A stretch of DNA of 64,000 nucleotides. Origin: Ophiobolus disseminans. Its lineage: Eukaryota; Ascomycota; Dothideomycetes; Pleosporales; Phaeosphaeriaceae. Shown here piece by piece: positions 44,135-54,342 of this stretch (its first letter is position 1; each line of letters opens with the position of its first letter). Made by a program: the position numbers and the translations under genes. The notes beneath the pieces were generated by a model that saw only the letters and a program-made list of their open reading frames with translations, was not told where the DNA came from and made no database searches. The stretch covers positions 1,213,766 through 1,277,765 of the forward strand of contig MU006218.1 of assembly GCA_010093685.1 (NCBI GenBank), read 5' to 3'.

Positions 44135-44849
44135 ATGGAGACAGCGCAGCAAACGCCCTCGCCAGGGTCGCTGAGCTGGAAACTCAGCAGCCACCCCATC
44201 ACGCTCCTCACATTCCTCTTCTTCCGCATATGTACGTCCTAGGCAGCCTCACATCCACCGCGCAATGTCCCCAGCTAAACACTGTACTGATAATACTGTG
44301 TAGCATCCCTCGTAGTCTACCTCCTTGGTCTAAAACTCCTTTCCTCCAACTTCGTCCTCATCTTCATTGTCACAATGCTGCTGCTCGCCATGGACTTCTA
44401 CTACCTGAAGAACATCGCAGGACGGCGCCTCGTCGGGCTACGCTGGTGGAACGAGGTAGACAGCACGACGGGCGACGGGCGCTGGGTGTTTGAGTCCGCG
44501 GACCCAGAGAGCAGGGAGCAGAATGCGACGGACAAGCGCTTCTTCTGGATGGCGCTGTATGTGCAGCCGGTGCTGTGGGTTGTGTTGGCTGTGTTTGCGC
44601 TGTGGGGGTTCAGGCTGATTTGGTTGACGTTGGTCGGTGAGTGATGGTTTTGCTGTGCTGGGAGGTGTGGGTGGAAGGCTAACATATGGCATAGTCATTG
44701 CGCTCGTCCTTACGATTACGAATACGCTGGCCTTTTCGAGGTGCGATCAGTTTAGCCAGGCTAGTGGCTTTGCTTCGAATACGCTGTATGGATCTGGGCT
44801 GGCGCGGAATCTTGCGGGTGGCATTGTCAGCAGTTGGTTCAGGCGATGA
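44135..44849 (+). CDS. tvp23: Golgi membrane protein Tvp23
   Basis: Three exons (44135-44231, 44304-44636, 44695-44849) give 585 bases, 194 residues, the usual length. Four hydrophobic segments are seen: LTFLFFRISSLVVYLLG, LIFIVTMLLLAMDFYYL, LYVQPVLWVVLAVFALWG and VVIALVLTITNTLAF. Between the second and third lies the family signature GLRWWNEVDSTTGDGRWVFE with FFWMALYVQP. A conserved RCDQF follows the last TM. Tvp23 proteins (FAM18/TVP23 in animals) are found in late Golgi vesicles and support membrane traffic and retrograde transport. The start at 44135 gives the common METAQQTPSPG-type fungal N-terminus. Divergent from the CitE-like gene. Confidence 0.92.
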
Positions 44850-45074
44850 GGCGGAGAGATGGTGGTGTCGAAGATGGCAGTGTACGAACATGTATAGTTG
44901 CTTGGTGTTCAAGGAGTTAGCCGATATGGAACATTTGTCATGGAGATATCCTAATCGTGAAAATAGCACATCGTGGAGCGACATTGGTTCAGAACGCAGC
45001 GCAGTAGTTCTGGACACAAAACATGATATTTGTACATGCTTCTTGTAGCCGGGGCGAAGCCTTGTTCTCTACGT

Positions 45075-46620
45075 TTATATAGTTATCATGACACTCGCGT
45101 TCTTGTACCAGCTCAACAACGGGTTGTCCCCATTTTTCGTGCTCGTCTCCGCAATATCTGCTCGGCCTTCCATAAAGTCTTCGTGGAGGTACGTCCGTGC
45201 AAACTTGCCAGTGATAGCTGTGTACATGGGCTCCATGACCTCAAAGTCAGTGGGGAAGAGGATGTCGAAGTAACCTTGATGGACCTGTTCAACTTGTCAG
45301 CAAGCCGATTTCACGTGTGAGAAGACACGAAAAACTTACAAGAGGCGTCGTAACGGGGATCATCTGCCTCCTGTACCGCGTCTGTACAACGGGCGCGTTG
45401 AGCCCTTCCACCGTATCGCCAAGCTTGTGGAAATCGCTGCTGATTAACTTGTGGTTCGGAAACTTCTCATAAAGCATGAAGAAGAACTGCATCAGCCGTG
45501 TCGGTATGTACTCCGGCTGACTCAATGTCCCTTTCCACGGTAGCAAACTCCGCAAGTTTTGCATTATTCTTGATCCTTGTAATGGGTGTGCATACGACTT
45601 GCACGCAGCGTGTCGACGTTCGAGAAACTGGCTCGCAATGGGATCGAGGGTTCGCGAATAGTACTCGAAGAGCTCGCCGCGGGGGTCGATGACGACATGC
45701 GACTGGTAAGGCGCACCGGTTTCGATGTCGTATTTGAGCGCATCGTGGGCGAAGTTGTCGAAAACCTCAAGCGCTAGGAAGTAACACGGTGAGGAGACAA
45801 AGACGTCCCAGTCGAATATCGAGCGGTTCACAATCTCAACCTTGTCCGAGTGTCCTCTGGCGTATGCCGAGTAGCCCAGCCCTTGCTGCTGCAGGTGCGC
45901 CAGTTGGCTCGAGATCTCGATGATCTTGAACTTGGTCCGCTCGTACACTTCGGGATGTACGTCTCTTATGTAGTCCAAAATGTTCAACATCATTGTGCCA
46001 TTGCCGGCACCCATCTCGTATATGTTCAGGTCGTGGTATGGGTAGGATTGGATCTTGTAGTCTTGCACAAGATAGCGCGCAATCGCCTCACCATAGTAGG
46101 GCGAGAAGAGCTCAGTGGGTGTGTGCCACAGCTGGCGGAGCTCGTTCGGTTCTTGGTAGTCGAGGGCATCTTCAAAGGACGTGTAGCGGTGTCGCAGTTG
46201 CTGGAAGAAGTCATGCTCCGAGTCCATGGAGTTGAAGTCGAACGGGTCGCCGGGGGAGAAGATGACGACCTGCTTGGAAAAGTAGCCATAGTTTGGGTTG
46301 TAGAGGCTGTCCTCTATGAAGTCCCGCAGCAGCATCTTGACCCGCCGGGGCCTTTCCTTCCTATTCCGCAGCATATCCGCCGTCACCAATGGGTATCTTT
46401 CAAACTCCTCTGTCCTCTCTTGCGGGAATGCATTCTTTCTTGGCGTCCACCTGCTCTCCCGTCGTGTCTCTCCTTCAGCGAAGCGGGTGGCCTTCCCCCT
46501 CCGCTGCATATGCGGAGTGCGGGCAGCCGCGAGAGCTGGTCGAGCCCCGCGGGCAAGACATTGCGAGGCGCGGTGCGAGAAAAGCTGGCGGAAGATCTGT
46601 GTTACAAGCGGCGAGTCCAT
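45075..46620 (-). CDS. Mitochondrial SAM-dependent methyltransferase, NDUFAF7/MidA family-like
   Basis: Two exons (46620-45340 and 45284-45075; intron 45339-45285, GTAAGT to ACAG) give 1491 bases, 496 residues. The N-terminus (FRQLFSHRASQCLARGARPA) is Arg/Ala/Ser-rich like a mitochondrial presequence. The family pattern is present: LLRDFIEDSLYNPNYGYFSK, then the SAM-binding loop NIYEMGAGNGTMMLNIL near residue 205, and KIIEISSQLAHLQQQ. In animals NDUFAF7 dimethylates an arginine of NDUFS2 during complex I assembly. This protein is more divergent than typical NDUFAF7, so the exact substrate is inferred. The C-terminal exon is needed to complete the fold (VHQGYFDILFPTDFEVMEPM). Divergent from the Mcy1-like gene, with only 172 bases between starts. 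Confidence 0.82.
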
Positions 46621-46792
46621 TGGCGCCTGAGCAAGCTATCCGGCCCAAAGCGCGAGGGAATGAGGAGCTGTCGGCGCGCCAGCACGTGGTGAGGTTTGCG
46701 GGCACATCCATGGGTGCAGCTGCCAAGATGTCAAAGCTCCACCCACCATTCCAACCCACGCTCTTTCCTCATGCAGAATTTTTGGTCTTGCA

Positions 46793-48345
46793 ATGTCGCA
46801 TCATTCCGGATACTATCTCCTGGGAGCATTTGCCCTGGGCGTGGCGGTTGCTGCAGCATACAATAAACACCGTGACACTCAACGCCACACCCTAATCGAC
46901 GTAGACGCAAATCGACACCTTAAGCAACAACAGAAGCTGATCTCGAAATTGGCAAAGATCAATGATTTAGACACACTCCAAAAGAGCTTGGTGCAATTTG
47001 AAAATTCACTAGAAAAAGGGGCGGGGACCATAAAAGAAGGCATCGAGGGATGCATTGGCGACACTCCCCTTATTAAGATCAAATCACTTTCTGAGTACAC
47101 AGGATGCGACATACTCGTGAAAGCAGAGGTAAGGATTCTTTGGCTCACTCCACGAACAAGTGCGCTGACCCCACATCTAGTTCCTGAACGGAGCCGGCAA
47201 CAGCCCCAAGGATCGTGTCGCTCTCAGTATCATCGAAATGGTAAGATATGCCTCGCACTCATTTCACTGCCCAATAGTGCGAGCGCTGACCGGAATCAGG
47301 CTGAAGAGAAAGGTCTATTGATTCCGCACTCTGGTGACACCATCTATGAGGGCACGGTAGGAAGCACAGGCATCTCACTAGCCGCAATATGTCGGGCAAG
47401 AGGCTACAAAGCGCACATGTGAGTCATGTGCATGGTCTTGACAACCAACATTTGACAATCGTAGCTGTATGCCAAACGATATGGCAATCGAGAAGTCGGA
47501 CCTGCTCTTAAAACTCGGCGCGGAGGTCGAAAGAGTGCGGCCAGCGCCCATTGTCGATCAAAATCAGTTTGTCAATCTCGCTCGCAAGAGGGCCGAGGAG
47601 CACACTGCGAGCCCCGACAAGCCTGGACGAGGGCTTTTCGCAGATCAATTTGAGACCGAGGCGAACTGGCGTGCGCACTTTACTGGTACCGGACCGGAAA
47701 TCTACGAGCAAACCGGCGGCCTTTTAGATGCCTTTGTAAGTGGCGCAGGAACAGGAGGGACCATCTCCGGGGTTGCACTGTTCCTCAAGTCGAAGTTGCC
47801 GGATGTCAAAATAGTACTCGCGGATCCGCCAGGCAGTGGCTTGTACAACCGTGTTAAATTTGGAGTTATGTTCGACTCGAAAGAGAGGGAAGGAACACGT
47901 CGTCGACACCAAGTAGACACTATCGTCGAAGGTATCGGTATCAATCGGGTCACGCACAACTTCGATGTGGGCAGAGAGCTTATTGACGACGCGATCAGAG
48001 TGAACGATCAGCAAGCGATTGACATGGCACAGTGGCTGGTGGAGCACGACGGAATCTTCGTTGGTAGCTCAAGCGCTGTGAACTGTAAGTCATTCACGAG
48101 ACTCCACATGATGTTGTGTGCTGACTCACCACAGGTGTGGCTGCAACAAAACTTGCAAAGACACTCGGTCCCGGTCATCGCATCGTGACACTATTGTGCG
48201 ACAGGTGAATATGTTTGCTTAACTTCAAAGTGCTCACTGATCTTCCTGTAGCGGTGCGAGACATCTCAGCAAATTTTGGAAACACACCGAACCTGTTGGT
48301 GGCGCCGAAAACGACGTCTCGCTAGAGAAGATTCTCGATGCTTAA
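46793..48345 (+). CDS. mcy1: Membrane-anchored cysteine synthase 2, Mcy1-like
   Basis: Six exons (46793-47128, 47181-47240, 47300-47418, 47465-48084, 48135-48204, 48252-48345) give 1299 bases, 432 residues. The N-terminus has a membrane anchor (GYYLLGAFALGVAVAAAY), unlike soluble cysteine synthases. The PLP enzyme core follows: TPLIKIKSLSEYTGCDILVK, the PLP lysine K122 in GNSPKDRVALS, GTVGSTGIS in place of the usual TSGNTGI loop, and the phosphate cradle SGAGTGGTISGV. Near the end GSSSAVNCVAATKLAK is split by an intron. Yeast Mcy1 (YGR012W) has the same layout and sits in the mitochondrial outer membrane. Cysteine synthase family enzymes join O-acetylserine and sulfide, but whether this subgroup does so in vivo is not clear. 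Confidence 0.88.
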
Positions 48346-48989
48346 ATTTTCGCACAATGTCTTCTCGTTTCTAACGATGAGCTTGTTCCAGAATGAACGA
48401 CAAGCGCGTGTGTTGAGCAACACTCTGCCGAAACACAAATAGAGATGGGACCTTCACAGATTGTCTCAAAAGATGACCTGGACAGATTCGCGCCACAGTA
48501 GTCAGACCTTCCACGATCTTGCCAGCGCATCGTATCGCGACATCACGCAAGCCACCACACTCCCGCACATTGACGGTTGCTCTGGATGTCTCTTCACAGC
48601 GCTCCCATAGAGTCAAAGACATTGTCTGGCGGGCACTTCCACTGACCAGAAGACAATGGACACGTGACGAAGCAAGACAAAGATTCCATGCTTCACAAGA
48701 GTCAGGACCGGCAGGTCTCGCGCGTAACAAAGAGCAAAGTCCAACGCTGTTCTTCTCTTCTCTGCCACACGCTTTGTTCGTTTGTCACTCATTCATATAG
48801 GCTGGCGATACCCTGATCTGCAATCTTCCCGCTGTATCCTTCCGGCTTTCCTGACCGGCTTTCCTGACCAGCACACATACTCTTTCCAGCAGCAAACCTT
48901 CAGCCAGCACGATCCAGACCCTACCATCTGCCTAGCAAGCACTTTACGCGAGGCAAGGAAGCAAAGAACAAATCCACGGCACCGAACTT
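48346..48989. other. Intergenic region, no gene seen
   Basis: These 644 bases lie between the Mcy1-like stop and the next start. They contain the leader of the 48990 gene. No recognisable feature; short frames on both strands have no match. Confidence 0.45.
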
Positions 48990-49553
48990 ATGCATAACCG
49001 ACCCATGAGCGAAACTAGCGGAATCAGCAAAGCAAACAGACCAACATCAACCATCATACAAAGACGCCTAGCACGAGCAAGGAAGATGCAACTCGCAAAG
49101 CGGAACCCCGCGCTGGCCCTCAAAGTCGACCAAATGCGCCTCACCATCGCGCCAATAGTACACGTCGAGACGGGCCTCCCTGCCGCAGACTTCCCCGAAA
49201 CAATGCTCAACCTCTTCCTCCTTACAGAGGAACAGCTCGACCAGTTCGCGCACTATTACTCACAGTCCATGCCCTGCAGTCTGACACACCAATACCCACA
49301 GACCATGGACTGGTCCAAGCCCTTCCTCTGCCACGATGCATCACTACCCGCCAACTGCAAACTCGATGACTTGGAGCGGATCAAGATCAAGATGCGCATG
49401 TTTGCGCGGTTTATCGGCATGAAGGGCACGGAGACGCCCAAGTGGGAGTACGAGCGCCAGGTCGAGATTCTACGCAATAAGATCGCGAAGAGCATTGAGG
49501 AGGAGGAGATGTGTTTGAGGAAGGTTTACATGGGGCCGGGGTACCGACCGTGA
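48990..49553 (+). CDS. Uncharacterised protein, conserved-looking, 187 residues
   Basis: A single exon of 187 residues from ATG at 48990; a second ATG at 49005 is an alternative start. The sequence is not low-complexity and reads like a folded domain: FPETMLNLFLLTEEQLDQFA, HQYPQTMDWSKPFL, then a basic helix (LDDLERIKIKMRMFARFIGM) and a C-terminal Glu/Lys helix (RNKIAKSIEEEEMCLRKVYM). The N-terminus is basic (RRLARARKMQLAKRNP), possibly nuclear-targeting. I do not recognise a family. The absence of a signal peptide and TM suggests a soluble intracellular protein. Good codon usage in the third position (many C/G) supports it as real. Confidence 0.68.
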   Translation: MHNRPMSETSGISKANRPTSTIIQRRLARARKMQLAKRNPALALKVDQMRLTIAPIVHVETGLPAADFPETMLNLFLLTEEQLDQFAHYYSQSMPCSLTHQYPQTMDWSKPFLCHDASLPANCKLDDLERIKIKMRMFARFIGMKGTETPKWEYERQVEILRNKIAKSIEEEEMCLRKVYMGPGYRP

Positions 49554-49931
49554 GGTTCGTTTTGGATCTTTTGGGCAATTTTGCATCTGCGGCGTGGGTA
49601 CGCGGCATGTGACGGCATTGTGGCATAGCGTTGCGGGAAGGGTGACTTTGGAGCATTTGACTCGCGAACATTTCAATACTCAGCACTAATTCTACTCATC
49701 ATGAAGAGTACTTTGTATTATGTGACACAATCTGTAGTGATGTTTGCTGTTTGCATTCGGGGGTGCCTCGCGCGTGTTTGCACACATCATGTAGTTTCTT
49801 CTTCAGTGCGGTAGTAATCTGTACTAAGGTAAAATGTATATTTATAGTCACAGTAAAAAAAAGCATAAGAAGAATAGATAGGTCACGAATTCAAAAGAGT
49901 GGGTGAGGAGCAAAAGGGCAATCAAAAAGCT

Positions 49932-49936
49932 AAAAA
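49932..49936 (-). terminator. RNA polymerase III T-run terminator
   Basis: On the minus strand, five T residues occur 12 bases beyond the tRNA discriminator base. They are preceded by TTTC. This is the usual Pol III stop and supports Pol III transcription of the tRNA gene. Confidence 0.7.
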
Positions 49937-49948
49937 GAAATGGAGACA

Positions 49949-50110
49949 TAGTCCTGGTGGGGTCTACGGAATGTTAGTTTAGGAGTAAGGGAATCAGATA
50001 GGATACGAAACGTACTCGAACCCACGGCATCCGCATTACTCGGATTGAGTCATACTTGTCATGTGACTGAGAAATATAAGAACGGCGCGCTACCACTGCG
50101 CCACAGGACT
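49949..50110 (-). tRNA. tRNA-Ile(UAU) with an anticodon-loop intron and an extra T-loop insert
   Basis: Read on the minus strand from 50110. The acceptor strand AGTCCTG pairs perfectly with CAGGACT (49956-49950). The D stem GCGC/GCGC is perfect and the A box TGGCGCAGTGG is intact. The anticodon loop is CTTATA with anticodon TAT at 50078-50076. A 38-base intron (50074-50037) follows position 37, as in nuclear tRNA genes, and contains TATGA, able to pair with the anticodon. The anticodon stem has one U-U mismatch (31-39) plus a wobble. The T stem GTGGG/CCCAC is perfect, but its loop is split after TTCGA by a 52-base insert. Removing both inserts leaves 72 bases with discriminator A. In other eukaryotes tRNA-Ile(UAU) typically has an intron here and a near-identical 5' half. 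Standard tRNA finders would likely miss it. Confidence 0.85.
49964..50015 (-). other. GT-AG spliceosomal-type intron in the tRNA T-loop
   Basis: The 52-base insert starts GTACGT (50015-50010), has a branch-like AAACTAAC, and ends CCGTAG (49964). All three elements match the consensus of the protein-gene introns around it, and its length is typical. Excision joins TTCGA to AC and restores TTCGAAC, a perfect seven-base T-loop, next to CCCAC. The insertion sits just after the invariant GTTCGA core of the B box. Whether it is spliced, and by what, is unknown. Confidence 0.75.
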
Positions 50111-50868
50111 GTTGGAAGTCCCTGGACTGAATTTTGGTAGTTTTTGAAACTAGCTCTTTTATAATCTTATTTCAAAATTCAAGAATCTTGCAAAAAAGAG
50201 AAATATGACAGTTTTTGCCGTCATCGTGGGACCCATAGATCGCTGTTTGCTACCGATGAGCAGTGATGACTGTATTGGCGGGGTAGGTGGCTGGGATCAT
50301 GGATGGCGTGAGGGGTCCGCCAACCTCATCCGACTAGTAGCTGCAACCGTAGCTTCTACATCACGGTGCTCCTGTCCGACACACCTTCAACTCACGAGAT
50401 CGGCTTTGTGCAATTGAGTTACGGAAGCTTGTGCTTTGATATAACTGTATCTAGTAGTAAGTTGCTATTTCTCTTAGTCTTCAGGAAGAGGTAGATGCAT
50501 CGTGAGCGTCATTGAGCTTGTAGAGAGGCATCTTGAGAGCGAACAGCTGCATGAGAGTTCATGGCACGATGGTTTGAGTTAAGGGCAGCTTGGTTTGCAT
50601 CGCGATCGATGCGTGCAGAGAAAAAGATGCAAGACAAGAATGCTGTTCTTTGACCGGTCAATGGTGGAAAGCGCAGAGCCACCACCACAAGTCAGAGCTT
50701 CAATTGTACAGCTGTGGTGCAATGAACCACTGACTTAGCTTCGAGGGTCTCTTTCTCTTATCGTTCTATATTCCCTCATCCGGCACCTTGTCTTTTTCGC
50801 TTTCTACATAGTCGAATTTCTTCAGCAATACATCCTTAGATAGCTACACACACCGTGTACCAACGACA

Positions 50869-53155
50869 ATGCTGACCTCACGTAGGCTACGACTAGACAT
50901 TGCCGCAGTCTTCATCTTCATCATGACTATCAGAGCCGCAAAATTCACGCCAGAGGTGCTGCTCGAGGCACCTCGACGCTCTGCAGGCGTGCCTAACTCT
51001 GATGCTTCTAAGATCTTGTATAGTATCTCCAATTACAACTTCGCGACGCATGAGAAGAAGTCTGAGATCCGTATCATGGATGCCAAGAGTCAAGAATCTT
51101 CTCTCATTACCGACAGCAAATCTGCAAGTGAGCAAACGTGGATCGACGACGATACGATCGTCTATCTCAAGTCTGAGGACGATGGAACGACGCAAATTGT
51201 TGTAGGGAACCCTGAGAGCTTTGAGGCTAGGTAAGCGATTCTCGAAGCATGACAGTTCAGGTGCTAATTTACCCCAAAGCAAGCAGGTTGCCGGCACGAT
51301 CGATGGCCCCGTGGGCGACCTCAAAGTGAAGGATCTCGGCGCTGGATGGTACGGCATCGCGGTGTCCGGAAAGGCGAAATCTGATGGCTCAATCTACAAT
51401 CCCGAGAACGACGAGAAACTTCGCTCATCTGGAAGGCTTTACAACTCTGGGTTCGTGCGCCACTGGGATCACTACACCGATAACAACCGCAACACATTGT
51501 TCCTTGCAAAGCTACACAGGAAGGACGATGGCTGTTTTGAGTTCATCGGCTTGAAGAACGCATTAGAGGGCACGAAGCTCGAGAGTCCGATCGAGCCATT
51601 CGGTGGCAAAGATCACTTCGACATATCAAGATATGGGCTCGTGTTTACCTCGAAAGCCCCGGGCATCAATCCAGCGACGAATACGAAGACAAATATTTAC
51701 GTTGTTGCAAAGACGGGATTCTGGCATAATCTGTTCTATGAGGAGTTCCCAGAGATCAATAAGGTTACCATCGATGGTTTTGAGGGCGCCAGTACAAGCC
51801 CTGTCTTTTCGAGCTCAGGCAAAATGATCGCATTCCTGTCCATGAAGACTGGTGGCTACGAGTCCGACAAGAACCAGCTATTTATCGTCCATGACTACAA
51901 CGAGCTTTCAGATATTACAACCGTCTTTCCCACCAAGAACGGCAAGGGTAGGTGGGATCGCAGCCCTCAGTCCATCGCTTGGAGCCCAGATGACTGGCAC
52001 CTGTATATGCTCGCTGAAGAGGAAGGCCGAGGATCCCTGTTCGTAGCCGGCCCTCCCACAGCCAAGAACGATTCCTCGCCCCTACCCTCTCTCCTCGTTA
52101 AGGGCGGCAGTATAGGCGCAGCTGAGGTGCTCCAGAACGGGGACATCTTCCTGACGTCCACAAGCCTGATCGACAATAGCCTCTACTCGCTCGTACCGCG
52201 CAGCAATGGACCTGGCTTAAACGTCACCTACACGCTTCCACATCACGATGAAGATTTATCAAACTTGACAACAAAGTACATATCCTCCAACACCCGCTCA
52301 GGATCTATGTTCGGCCTCTCCCGCGACCAGATCTCCGAAATCCGCTTTCACAGTAAGGCATCAAACCGAGACGTTCACGCTTGGGTCGTCAAACCGAGCA
52401 ACTTTGATGATTCCAAGACATACCCGCTCGCATACCTCGTCCACGGCGGGCCGCAAGGCGCATGGCTAGATAGTTGGAGCACGCGCTGGAACCCTGCTAT
52501 CTTCGCCGAACAAGGCTACGTCGTCGTATGCCCGAACCCCACCGGCTCGACCTCGTACGGCCAAGACTTCGTCGACGCAATCCAAGGCAACTGGGGCGGT
52601 ACCCCATACTACGACCTCGTAGCCGGCTTCGACTGGATCAAAGATAACCTCAAGTACGTGGACACCGATCGCGCAGTTGGTCTAGGCGCTAGCTACGGCG
52701 GCTACATGATGAACTGGATCCAAGGCCACGGTCTAGGCCGACAATTCAAAGCACTCGTCACACACGACGGCGTTTTCAGCATGTCGGGCCAAATGGCGAG
52801 CGAGGAACTGTACTTCCCGTTCCACGATTTGAACGGCACGTTGTGGAAGAATCCCGAAGCGTGGGCGAAGTGGGATCCGTCGCGCTTCACGGACAAATGG
52901 GATACGCCGCACTTAATTGTGCATAGCGAGTTGGACTACAGACTCACGATTAGCGAGGGGTTGGCAGCGTTTAATGTGCTCCAGAGTAAGGGCGTGCATA
53001 GTCAGTTTTTGACGTTCCCGGATGAGAATCATTGGGTGCTTAAGCCGGAGAATAGTCTCATGTGGCATGAGGTGGTGCTGGATTGGATTAATAAGCATGT
53101 CGGGTTGGAGAAGTATACCGAGGGGAGAGAGAGGCAGGGATTGATTGTTGAGTAG
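50869..53155 (+). CDS. dpp5: Secreted dipeptidyl-peptidase 5 (DppV-like), S9 family
   Basis: Two exons (50869-51230 and 51280-53155; intron 51231-51279, GTAAGC start, AAAG end) give 2238 bases, 745 residues. The AAAG acceptor is unusual but is the only one that keeps the frame. The N-terminus has a hydrophobic segment (LDIAAVFIFIMTIRA) that may act as a signal or anchor. A beta-propeller region leads to the hydrolase domain: YLVHGGPQGAWLDSWSTRWN, VCPNPTGSTSYGQDFVDAIQ, and the nucleophile S592 in GASYGGYMMNW. D673 lies in HSELDYRL and H705 in DENHWV. These match A. fumigatus DppV closely in order and spacing. DppV releases X-Ala and similar dipeptides from peptide N-termini and is a secreted nutrient peptidase and antigen. 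The first ATG was chosen. Confidence 0.93.
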
Positions 53156-53466
53156 ATGGGATGCTGGGGGTGGGATTGGATGAGACATGTGGTTATGAGG
53201 AAGACTAGGGACTGTAGTTACAGTGCAAAATAAAAAGTCAATGACGGACGTAGACCACTGTTATTACTTCCTATCTCTACCTCACCCCACCTCCTGGCAA
53301 GTCGTTCAAGTCAGAAATAGGATTAGCATACACTATCTTGTATGTCTACAAAGAGTTTCCAACATTCAGACCAACTTCTACACACGCCGATGTCGTCGTC
53401 CAGCTTAGCCATTTTCCGGCTTTTACAACTTACCGAGAGACCCGTCTCCGCCAACCCTCTGCATCC
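53156..53466. other. Convergent 3' region
   Basis: These 311 bases lie between the stops of dpp5 and the alpha/beta hydrolase, which face each other. They hold both 3' ends. No gene is seen. Confidence 0.5.
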
Positions 53467-54342
53467 TCAAATCCCATTCCTCTTCAAAAACCCCACCATC
53501 AACCCCCCAATCTCCGCCGCATGACTCTCCACCGCAAAATGCGCCGCATCCAACAAATGCACCTCCGCTTTCGGTAAATCGCGCTTAAACGCCTCCGCGC
53601 CCGGCGGCACGAAAATGGGATCATTCTTGCCCCACACCGCCAGCAGCGGGACCTGGCTCTCGCGCAGCCACTTCTGCCAGCCCTCGTACTTGGGCACATT
53701 CGTCCTGTAGTCGTAGAACAAGTCTAGTTGAACTTCCTTGTTTCCCGGCTTGTCCATGAGATACTGATCGAGGCTGTAGCTTTCGGGTGCAATGGCGTTG
53801 GCGTCGATCGTGCCGTTGAAGTACTGGCCCTTGGTGCCGTCGAGTTCGAGAAAGGGGCGCAGGGCGTCGCGCGCGGAGGCGCTGTTATTTGAGGACCAGA
53901 GGGTTTTCACGGGGTCCCAGAACGCGCCGAGGCCTTCGACGTATGCGTTTCCGTTTTGGCTGACGATGGCTTGGATGTCCTTTGGGCGGGAGAGAGCGAT
54001 GCGGAAGCCCGTAGGCGCACCATAGTCGAAGACGTAAAGCGAGAATTTGGATGGGGGGTGCGGGACTTCCAGGAGGAAGGTTGAGATGGTGGAGGCGAGG
54101 GCATCGAAGGTGTGGGCGTAGTTGGTGGGCGTGGATGTGAAGCCGAAGCCGGGGAGGTCAGGCGCGAGGACGCGGTAGTGGGGGGAGAGGATGGGAATTA
54201 GGTTGCGGTATTGGTGCGAGGAGGAGGGGAAGCCGTGGAGGAGGAGGATGGTTGGGGAGGTGGTTAGGCCCGCTTCGCGGTAGAAGATTGATTCGCCGGT
54301 GCTGAGGGTTAGGTACTTGGTTAGGGTGGCGAGGAGGGTCAT
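53467..54342 (-). CDS. Alpha/beta hydrolase, epoxide-hydrolase/dehalogenase type
   Basis: A single exon of 291 residues from ATG at 54342. The oxyanion motif HGFPSS (from residue 36) and LAPDLPGFGFT are typical of the epoxide hydrolase and haloalkane dehalogenase group. The nucleophile elbow has Asp rather than Ser: D106 in YVFDYGAPTG. Acid D241 is in WGKNDPIF and base H268 in LLDAAHFAVESH. An Asp nucleophile means the enzyme forms an alkyl-ester intermediate, so it is not a lipase or esterase. The substrate is unknown; fungal members often act on xenobiotic or plant-derived epoxides. There is no signal peptide, so it should be cytosolic. A compound hairpin lies in its upstream region (54439-54507). 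Confidence 0.88.
   Translation of the reverse strand: MTLLATLTKYLTLSTGESIFYREAGLTTSPTILLLHGFPSSSHQYRNLIPILSPHYRVLAPDLPGFGFTSTPTNYAHTFDALASTISTFLLEVPHPPSKFSLYVFDYGAPTGFRIALSRPKDIQAIVSQNGNAYVEGLGAFWDPVKTLWSSNNSASARDALRPFLELDGTKGQYFNGTIDANAIAPESYSLDQYLMDKPGNKEVQLDLFYDYRTNVPKYEGWQKWLRESQVPLLAVWGKNDPIFVPPGAEAFKRDLPKAEVHLLDAAHFAVESHAAEIGGLMVGFLKRNGI

Larger units (their letters stand above)
49554..50868. other. Intergenic region carrying a tRNA gene
   Basis: These 1315 bases lie between the unknown gene and dpp5. The only feature I can support is the tRNA-Ile at 49949-50110 and its T-run. The segment 49830-49945 is A-rich. The 700 bases before 50869 are the dpp5 promoter and leader; no gene is seen there. 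Confidence 0.5.
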
